Below, in pieces: positions 26,086-36,100 of a stretch of DNA of 64,000 bases. A program made the translations under genes and the position numbers. How positions within the stretch are numbered: position 1 is the stretch's first letter; each line of letters opens with the position of its first letter. A model generated the notes under the pieces. That model did not search any database and was not told the origin of the DNA. It saw only the letters and a list, made by a program, of their open reading frames with translations. Source of the stretch: Pratylenchus scribneri (taxonomy: Eukaryota; Nematoda; Chromadorea; Rhabditida; Pratylenchidae); NCBI GenBank assembly GCA_030063045.1, contig JAQSEB010000050.1, positions 868,001-932,000 on the forward strand, written 5' to 3'.

Positions 26086-27161
26086 TATTGAAACAAATTT
26101 CATTAAATTTTTGTGAATCAAAATTTTTGCCTAATATTGTATATTTTGCATTTTTATTTGCTGAATTCTCACAAATAATAGTGCCAATTTTTGGAGCCCA
26201 AAAATAATATTTTTCATAAATTTTTGTTGTATTTGCCTTAAAAGTGCATTTGCCATTTTGATGAGGCGATGATGCCCTCCCGCATTTTTGCTTAAAATAA
26301 TTTTTGTGTTGGCCATTTGCCCAAGGGAGTCAATTTAATGTTGGCCACAAAGGGAAAAATTATGCCATTTTATTTTATGTTTGAATCTATGACAGAATTG
26401 AATTGAGCGGAGTTTGAGGACAAATATGCCCCCTCGGGCAAATGTGCCCCTATTCACTCATTTTGCTGGAGGCAAGGGCACAGGACACGGGACATTGTTA
26501 GCAAAAAAAGGGGGCAAAAGTGGCATTTGGCCACAAGGGGAATTGTGACATCCATTGAAAAAAATGGGATTTTGCGCGAAACATGTCCCAATGCCAATTT
26601 GAAGAGAATAGAGGCGATGATGAGGCATGGAAAGGAAGGGGAAATTCCATTTTGGGTTACAGTTACAGGACAAACAAAATAACCACCCGAGTTGATTGGA
26701 AAAGAAAGAATGGCATGGGAAATGTGGCAAATTTGGGAAAGGTGAAGGGAAAGAATGGTGTGCGATGGATGGGCACACAATTGTGGCCGGAAATGGATGG
26801 TAATGGAATTGCCCAATTGTTGTGCCCTTTCCGAACAAAAACTTGATTGAAAAGAAAGGGTAATAAATGACGTTTTATGGACATATAAATGGCACCTGCT
26901 GCCATTTTCGGCACATTTTTGTGCCATTTGCATGAATTTAGATACATAAGAATGATGAGATGGGGAATTGAATTGAAACTCATCAGCGGGAATGAATGGG
27001 ACATTATTTTGGGGCAGGTGTTCATTTTGTTTCGAAGGGGAAGTGGAAACGATTATGGGGGGATGAAACATGGAACTCATTGTTGGGGCCATCATCAGAG
27101 GAAGTTGGATTTGACTTTTGGCCGAGAATAAATATTTTTTGGAAGTAAATTCCCCCATTTT

Positions 27162-30100
27162 TTATTGAATTGATAATCCAAATTTGCATAAAATGATTGA
27201 ATGATTGGATTGACTGACCGACAATTGCTGTTGACTGTTGTTGTGCTCACTGGGTTTGCGGAGTTTGGCAAAGAAGTTGCGGAAACTGAAAATTTTAGGA
27301 AATATTAATTGAGAATGAATGTCATAGGCTAAATTTTTCTTAAATTAGTCAATTTTTGAGGAAAACATTTTTTTAAATGATTAGGAAAATGTTCGCCAAA
27401 AATTGTTTGATTTAGAAAATGTTTAGCAAAACATTCGGAAAATGTTTGGGGCAAACAAAACAAGTGCAATTAAAATGTTTGGGGCAAACAAAAACAAGTG
27501 CAATTAAAATGTTTGGGGCAAACAAAAACAAGTGCAATTAAAATGTTTGGGGCAAACAAAACAAGTGCAATTAAAATGTTTGGGGCAAACAAAAACAAGT
27601 GCAATTAAAATGTTTGGGGCAAACAAAAACAAGTGCAATTAAAATGTTTGGGGCAAACAAAAACAAGTGCAATTAAAATGTTTGGGGCAAACAAAAACAA
27701 GTGCAATTAAAATGTTTGGGGCAAACAAAAACAAGTGCAATTAAAATGTTTGGGGCAAACAAAAACAAGTGCAATTAAAATGTTTGGGGCAAACAAAAAC
27801 AAGTGCAATTAAAATGTTTGGGGCAAACAAAAACAAGTGCAATTAAAATGTTTGGGGCAAACAAAAACAAGTGCAATTAAAATGTTTGGGGCAAACAAAA
27901 ACAAGTGCAATTAAAATGTTTGGGGCAAACAAAAACAAGTGCAATTAAAATGTTTGGGGCAAACAAAAAAGTGCAATTAAAATGTTTGGGGCAAACAAAA
28001 CAAGTGCAATTAAAATGTTTGGGGCAAACAAAACAAGTGCAATTAAAATGTTTGGGGCAAATTCCATATTTCCTCTATTAAATCGGCCTAATTTTCCAAC
28101 TCAACAAAAAAAACTTGCCTAGTTCCTCCCTCTTTTTGATGCCTTTGCGAGGAACTGCCACCACTGCCAATTTGGTGGTTTGAGGAGGACATTTGTTGGG
28201 CACCGGATAGGGAGGCGGGTGGCGGCGATGCACTGACAGAAAGTTTGCCGATCTTCACAGCCGCCACTTCGTCCTTTTTTGGTTTCAAATGTTCAAATAT
28301 TTTGCAAAATTTTCTGCCCTCACCTCAATATTCGTGTGCAACCGTTTGGCAGCCAATTTGGCCGATGGAATTGGCAACAAAGCCGGTGAATTGAATGAAC
28401 AAAATGTTTGGTTGTAGAAGAAAGCCTGTTGGAATGGAAATTTTGCTTGACAACATTTTTGGCATTACTGAAAATAATTGTGAAAAGAAAATAAATAGGC
28501 ACATTATTTAAAATGTGCGCGTGTGAAACGCCGAAAAAATTGATGGATTAAAAATAAAAATGGTAATTTTATCGCCGCTCAAGTGAATTTTTCTGGGGGG
28601 CAAAGGCGCTTTCGGAATTTAAGGAAGAGAAAATAATGGCAATAATAAAAAGGAATGAAGAAATGGGGAAATATGGTGTATTGGAGTTTCACGAGGAACT
28701 ATGACTGTGTTGATGAAGGCCATGATGAGTGATTTGTGGCAAATGATGTGAATTGATGATGGAATCGGCATTGGCAGATGGAGGGCAACTGGAAATTGTT
28801 TCGGAATAATTAAATATAGAAAATAATATGGGGATAGTTTGTTCGAATTACGGTTGGAGACATTTCTACCTCCCTTTCAGTAGCTAGATAATTTTTGGCC
28901 ATAGATTAGCGAGGCTAGAGCCAATCTAAGAAGGCGATATACCATTGGAAAGCCAAAAGTGCCCTCTAAAAAGTAGCTTATTAAATTTTCTAAAACACAT
29001 GCTTTAAATAATGTTATATGCCTCTGAATAGAGTAAACCCGAATTTTTGAATGAAAAGCCATTTATTTTAAAAAATATTTTAAATTTCAAAAAATTTATT
29101 AGTCAACTTTTTAGAAGACATTAAGGGCTTTCATATGGCATATGCCTTCCCAAATTGATTGCTTCCTTGTTGAGATATAGGCCAAAAGAATGGACCAAGT
29201 ACCGAAAATCCCCTAACGAAAAGCGCGGGGATGGCTAAAAACATTCACAATTGGCACCAATCGCCAATAAAATAGCTTCAACTTCAATGTTCATTCCCCT
29301 CATTTCCCATCCTTTCATTTCGATCTTTTTACCATCGAAAAGCCCTTCTAAATATATTCATTCCAATGTTCCCCCAATCAAATAGTTGGCTTTTTTCTTT
29401 TCAATTTTTGAATGAAATGAAAAGTTTGAGAAAAATTGGAAGGATGGTCGTTATAAAAGTTGGTCTTTTGTGTGACATTTTATGAAAAGATGTGAAAAAT
29501 GAGCAATCGTTAAACCCCAAAGGGCAAAAATGAATGAATTGGCCCCTATGACGCAAAATGGTAATTGAAAAAATGTGCAAAATTGCCTGGCTGTTTGCGG
29601 TGCCTCCAAACTGCCCAAACTCATTTCGGCTGTCAACGGTGGTGAAGCAGCCGCATTTTCCACAACGCCATTGGCGCGAAGGAAATCGCTGAGCGCCTCC
29701 AAATCGGCCGGATCACCGCGGAGCAAGGAACGCATTCCTGTCGGAATAAATGAAGAATTTTAAAGGGGAAAAAGCCATATTGGAATTGTAAAGGATGGAA
29801 TATATTCGGAGGCCAGTAAAATAGGGTTTTTGGGAAAAATGGGCTCATATTACACCACAACCCCCAACAGTGGCCCAATGATGCCAAAAAAGCCAATATA
29901 CTTCCTCTACTCCCTTTTGGCCTAAATTGGCAATGGCATCATCCATGTCCCTCACATTCATTTTTAAAAGGGCATTTCTTAAAACTCAATCAAGAGCATT
30001 CCATCTTGCCTCCGGGCCAACTTGTCGCGATTTATAATAACTCATCAAGGACGGTACCAATTTTGATATTTTTGTTATCAAATTAAAAAACAGCCTTTTG

Positions 30101-33100
30101 GCTATCAAATGATATTATTTTTATTAAAATTAGTTCAGAATTGGTGAAGTTATGGCCAAAAAACAATTTAAAATGGTATTAACTGTGGATTAGCAAAAAA
30201 TTTTTGAGTTTTTAGAACAATTCTACTGAACCAATTTAAATAAAATTAATTCCATTTGATAGCCAAAAGTATGCTCTTAAATTTAATAACAAAATCATCA
30301 AAATTGGTTCAATTCTTTGATGAGTTATTTAAAATGTCGCCAAGTTGGGGTTGGGGGCATATATCCAATTCACCACACTCACTTGCTAGTAAATATCTCC
30401 TTTCCGGCCCATACAATTCCAACAATTTCTGCGCAAATTCCAGAATTGGCATTTCCCGTGCCCGCCATCGCCGCATCAAAATGGCAAATTTGTTCAGCTC
30501 ATCATGGCTTAAACAGGCCGACAACTGTTGAGGAAATGGTGACGCAATCAAATTGGGAATTTTATTCAATTTTTTGGTTATTACCAAATGAATATGGTGG
30601 AGGGAGGATGATGTGAGAGGATTTTGATGAAAATATAGAGAAATTTACATATTTGGATTAAATAAAAGGGAATGTTTTCGAATGATTTTAAGCGCATTTT
30701 AACAGAGGAAATAGCCAAAGATTGAACGTCAATTTAAATCCTCTATTTTCCCTTCTTTATGGCCAAAAGAGGAAGGAATTGGGAAAAGCTGCGCAGGAAT
30801 ATTTATTGGAAAAAATCGATTGGGAGAAAAATTTAGAAAATGCAGAATTTTGAAAGAAATGTGGAAGGGAAGGGAAGTGGATGGTTTGTTGGAAGGTTGG
30901 CCAAATGAATGATCACTGATTCGGTTGGCAGCAAGGCAATAGCAGAAGCAAAAGAAGAAGCAAACAAACATTCCATTCTGCCTTGCGCCCGCTGCTGGTT
31001 GGCGTCATTCTTCAAATGTAAAATAAATGTTGCTCCATTTTTGAAGGAATGTGGAAAATGGAAGATGCTCGCTCTCAAGGGTCGGCTGGCAGCAAAGGAG
31101 AAATGTGCTCCGCGCAGAGGGGAATGAAGGAGATGGCAAATAAACCGAATACCTAGCAGCTAGAAATGAAGCAATCCAATGTTTTTGTGTCCTCCATTTT
31201 TTGAAGTGGTTGAATAGAAGGATGGGAATGGGAATGGATGGCGGTATAGGATGTTTCAGTGTACCTGAACTAGTTCTTTTGGCCATAGCTCAACGAGGCT
31301 ATAGCCAATCTGGGAAGGCGATATACTATTGGAAAGCCAAAAGTGTCCTCAAAAAAGTGGCCTTTTTAAATTTTGCGAATTCATTTTCTAAAAAGTAAAA
31401 TGTCTTTGAATCTAATAAATCCGATTTTCTACAGCATTTTCTAAATTCTGAAGGGTGTTTTAAATTTTCATAAAATTTAATTAAGCCACTTTTTAGAGGA
31501 CATTTTATGCTTTAGAATGGCATATTGCCTTCCTGATTTGGTCGCTTCCTTTTTGAGCTATGACCAAAAGAAGAGCCTGGATATTCAATTGGCCATGCTG
31601 AATTGTCCTTTCGGAGTAAAACTGGGTAATAGGAAGCAATAAAAGCTTTTTAGGATTGATGGTCCAGATTTAGGGAATGGATTTGGATTGGATTCACATT
31701 AAAATTTGGGATTGTGTTGTTTGCGCTAATGGATGGGAGAATTTGAGTTGGGGGAGGGAAATGGAGAAGCCATGGCTGGGCATTTGGAGAAGCAATTTAA
31801 CAAAAAAAAAATGAAGGATGGAAGAGGATTGGTCTGGATGATTTTCGGCGGGGAGGATGGGCCAAAAAGGGCGAGAGGATAAAGCAAAAAAGAATGCCCT
31901 TTGCCCCCGGCGGCGGCACCAACCAAATTATCCAGAGTCGCTCCTCCGGGGTCGGCGGCCTTTGGGTTGAAAATGGTTGGCGGCGCCAATTAGAGGAGTC
32001 CACCAAGTTTTTTTGTGAAGGATGGGGGAAGGGGAAGGCGGCAAAACGACGGCAAAAACCACGGAGAGGACTGCTGCGGGGATTCACACAACACTGTCGA
32101 GGAGGAGGCCGTGGCCAAAGGCCAATACAAGGCAAACGATGTGGCCTCCTCTTCACTGCTTTCCATTTCTTCTACCAACCAGCCCCAGAGCCAGCCACAA
32201 TTCTGCGTCAATTCCCACAAGGGGATTCGCCGGGTGGTGGCGGCCACTTTAATCTGCGCTGCCGCCCCGCCTCCCTTCCCGCAATCCTTCGATTCCTCCC
32301 ATTTTTCCCCATTTTTGGTTGGCGGCGGTGTCTCACATTTCACTTTAGGACAATTTGGCGCCTGCACCACTGCCAAATGGAAATGGATGGATCGCCGAAG
32401 GGGAGGAGGAGTTGTTAATCCGGGAGCTGGCTAAACATAAAATAAAAAACTAACGGCCGCCGGGAATGAGGGAAAAGTGAGAATGAGGGAAGGGGGAGGA
32501 GGGGGGGGGGGGGGGGGGGGGAATGTGATTGACTCCTCTCAAAAATGTGTTTTTGGATGGAATTGGAAAAGGGGGGGGGGAGGGAATATGGCAGAAATGC
32601 GCGCGCAAATTGGCAGCAATTTTGGAGAAGGCAGCAAAAAACAGAGGAAAAAATGGCCAACCGCAGAGGAGGAAGTCGGATTTAAGCTGGAAGGAAAAAG
32701 GGGGAATTTTGGAAAATAAGAAAAAAATAAAATAAAGAATTTTGGTTATTTTACTTACTTAAATGCACTTTTTAAAACCACAAGGGGTATTATTTTTTCA
32801 GCAATTCCTGAAGATGGGGGATTAGTAGAGGGTGGAGAATTATTAGAAATGGGAATGGAATTTATAGAGCATTTACGGTAATTGAAATTCAAGAGAGCAC
32901 AAATCTTCTCTTCACTACAGCTTAAGAATAAGAAAGGATACGGTATTCCAAGAGGGAACATCTTTAATTCCCTTAGACAATATATGATTTGATTGGTTCT
33001 CCTTTCCTTCTTTTCCCATCCTTTGCTTTGCTTTGTGATTGATCCTTCAGGGCATACCATATATATTCCAATTTATCTAGACCATTTTTATTCACAAATA

Positions 33101-36100
33101 ACTCATCTCAAACAAAACCATTCATGCTAATTTTGGTATCATTTTAAAGAGCTAAGAATCCTCTATCAAAATACATCAAAATAATTTGACTAAACTCCCA
33201 TTATTATTGTTTAAAATGGAATTTAATTTAAATTCTATCCTTTTCATTGCCTCGACATACTTTCAGCTGTAATTTAAAGAGACTATGACTAATTTTGGAA
33301 GGCGATATACCATTGGAAAGCCCAAAGTTTCCTCTATAATTTGGCCTTTTTAATTTTATAAAATTTAATTTTTTTGAAAAATTATAAATTTTTGAAATTT
33401 AATTTTTTGAAGTTTTCTAGAGAAAGGCCATTTTTTTCAGAGTTTAAAGTTTTCAAAAAATTTTAAGCCACTTTTTAAAGAACACTTTGTGCTTTCAAAT
33501 GGCATATTGCCTTCCAAAATTGGTTGCTTACTTGATGAGATATGGACCAAAAACCGATGCAATATTGAATTGAAACGGTTCCTTCCCCAACATTATGATA
33601 AGAAATTTCAGATTGAGAATTAATGAATAAGAAAGGAAAAGCAGAAAGAAGAAAATAATCAGTAGAATTAAATTAAATGTGTGTGGTCTTTACAAATACT
33701 TATGGCCTTTAGATTAAATTGGGGGAATATATGAGAGAAAATGACATTAAAATTTAGGGATAATCCCCACCTATTTCCACCCACCATTGTCAAATATTCG
33801 TTGATTAATTCGACGGCTTGTCTGGTGGAATTCGATGATGTTGAGGTGGAATTGGCACCGCCACTGACATTTTGGTGCCTGGGTTCATCCACCAACGGTG
33901 GCGAATGTAGAGGGGAAATTGGCGAGGAACAGAGGCTGGCCGAGGTCGACGAAACAGCAACAAATTTTTCTGCAAAAATTGGAGGGAAAATTAAAAAGGG
34001 ATTTGCAATTTGCATTGATTTAATTGGAATTTAGTCGGTTAAATTGAGAAAATTGTGAATTTTAATTCAAACTATAAATGGAAAAATAGTTAAAATAGGG
34101 AAAATTATTTGAAAAAATGAAGGCCTAATCAATCACATGGGAGAATGATTGCCAAAAATGGGGAAAAATTGAATGGGATTGGGAGGGTAAAAAGTGGGTG
34201 AAAATTGGAAAGGAAATGTCAACAAACCGCCCTCTAAAATAAAAAAAATTGGGTGCTGAATTTTACGCTGGGGGCCAAAATGGGTGGTTTTGTTGGGTCT
34301 CTGGGCCATTTTTTCCATCCATCGATTCGGGCGCTCCATAAATTTTCCTTTGAATTATTTGCAGTTTTTTTACAAATAAAAAACAAACCAGACGAAAATA
34401 GGTTTAATTATATACAATATAAAAAGCTAAGGAAAAAAATGTCACACGCTTTTTTGGGTATAATAAGGTTTCGGATGAGAGTTGGAAGGTGGGGGTTGGA
34501 AAACTTCATCCAGAATGCACACGTATAGATGAATTTGGGCATGGATTGGTTTGAGGTTCATTTTGGCCACATGGTTAGCAGAGGGGGAAAACCGGTTTTT
34601 GGACTTAGAATTTGACCACATTTTTTACATTTTGGTTCATAACTTTTTTGTCGATGGATATTTTGAAATGAAATATAGCCTGAGACACGATTTAGGGTTA
34701 GAGCTTCAAAATGTTATATAGCACGTTAGGGTGCGCAGCTTGGCCTAGGAGGAGTTTGAGTTGTAAATTGCGCCGTCATGGTTTGGCCATATCCCGCTCC
34801 AGAGCTAACCCTATAGTGGAAGTTGGAGTTGGAAGGTAAAATTATGGACTCGAGGGTTTTCGGGTATGGCGAATTCAAATATCACATTAGTTTTGAGATC
34901 CGCGCAACAGATGGTTTGCAAACCGGTTTAAAACATGCGCAAAAATGGAAATTTTAACGGAATGATTTGAAAATTGGGATTCTGGGGTTTTCGGGTATGG
35001 GGAATTCAAATATGAAATCGTTTTTGAGATCGGCGCAAAAGGTGGTTTGCAAACCGGTTTAAAATGGAAATTTTTATTGGATTGAGGTGAAAATTGAGAT
35101 TCTGGGGTTTTCGGGTATGGAGAATTCAGAAATGATGTTCGTTTTATGATCTATGAAAAAGGTGGTTTGCAAACCGGTTCAAAAATTTTTAAAATAGGGA
35201 AAAAGCGAGCGAGCGAAGCGAGCCTGCACACGACCTAAAGAAGAGCGGGCGAGCGAAGCGAGCCTGCACATGACCTAAAGAAAAGCGGCGAGCGAAGCGA
35301 GCCTACACACGACCTAAAGAAGAGCGGGCGAGCGAAGCGAGCCTACACACGACCTAAAGAAGAGCGGGCGAGCGAAGCGAGCCTGCACACGACCTAAAGA
35401 AGGGCTGGCGAGCGAAGCGAGCCTGCACACGACCTAAAGAAGGGCTGGCGAGCGAAGCGAGCCTGCCCGCGACCTTTAAATAATTTCAAAATCCGAATCC
35501 CTAGGGTAGGTCGAACGCGACTTGGCGCGTTAACATGAACAGAAAGCTGTAATCCCTCCCGACATCTTACCAAATCCTTCTCATATATTCCTTCCACCCA
35601 TTTTTCTTACGCCCCATTTCCCTTACGTCCACTAGTTTGAGACATTAAAAAATGATTTAGCAAACAAAAAGAATTGGGGACCATTCTTTTGGCCATAATC
35701 CAAAAATGAAGCAACCAATTTTGGAAGGCAATATATCATTCAAAAGCCCTAAATCTCCTCTAAAAAGTGGCAATACTAACATTTCGTAAAATGTAAAACA
35801 TTTGTGAAATAAGCGGCTTTTCCTCCAAAAATTCGGGATTATTACCATCAATGGATAAATACTACTTATTTTGCAGCCGGCAATTTAATTCAAAAAATTC
35901 AAAATTATTTTATTCGAGAAAAGCAAATTTTTTTGAAAAAGAAAAGATTTTATTTCAGCTTATTTCAGTTTAATTTGAATTTTTTTTATGAAATTTTTTT
36001 TAAATTTTTGGCCTTTGTATTCTATTTCATTTTGCCTCCTTCGATAATTGCCTCAAGTCAAATTCACCTATCATTTTACTTCCTTATTTTCAAAAGAAAT

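Larger units (their letters stand above)
22464..27161. other. Intergenic region between CCM2 3' end and PKG 5' end
   Basis: No convincing gene is seen in 4.7 kb. It holds three R1 copies, an AT-rich tandem tract, a diverged 200-bp duplication near 22920 and 23125, and a GC-richer purine-rich block at about 25190-25620. That block (GGCAGCCGGCTGGC, ACGGCCGTGC) is a candidate promoter region for the minus-strand PKG gene. Long overlapping open frames on both strands here are low-complexity and show no domain. Confidence 0.4.

Noticed and set aside
26454..27158. 234-codon minus-strand open frame upstream of PKG
   Set aside because: Composition (Phe, His, Pro, Ser rich) follows from biased AT/pyrimidine sequence; no recognisable fold, and several frames are open at once.
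28324..28467. Longer version of CCM2 exon 7 starting at the TTATTTTCAG acceptor
   Set aside because: In the frame that continues the protein this start gives an immediate stop (TAA); the CAACAG acceptor at 28426 keeps phase.
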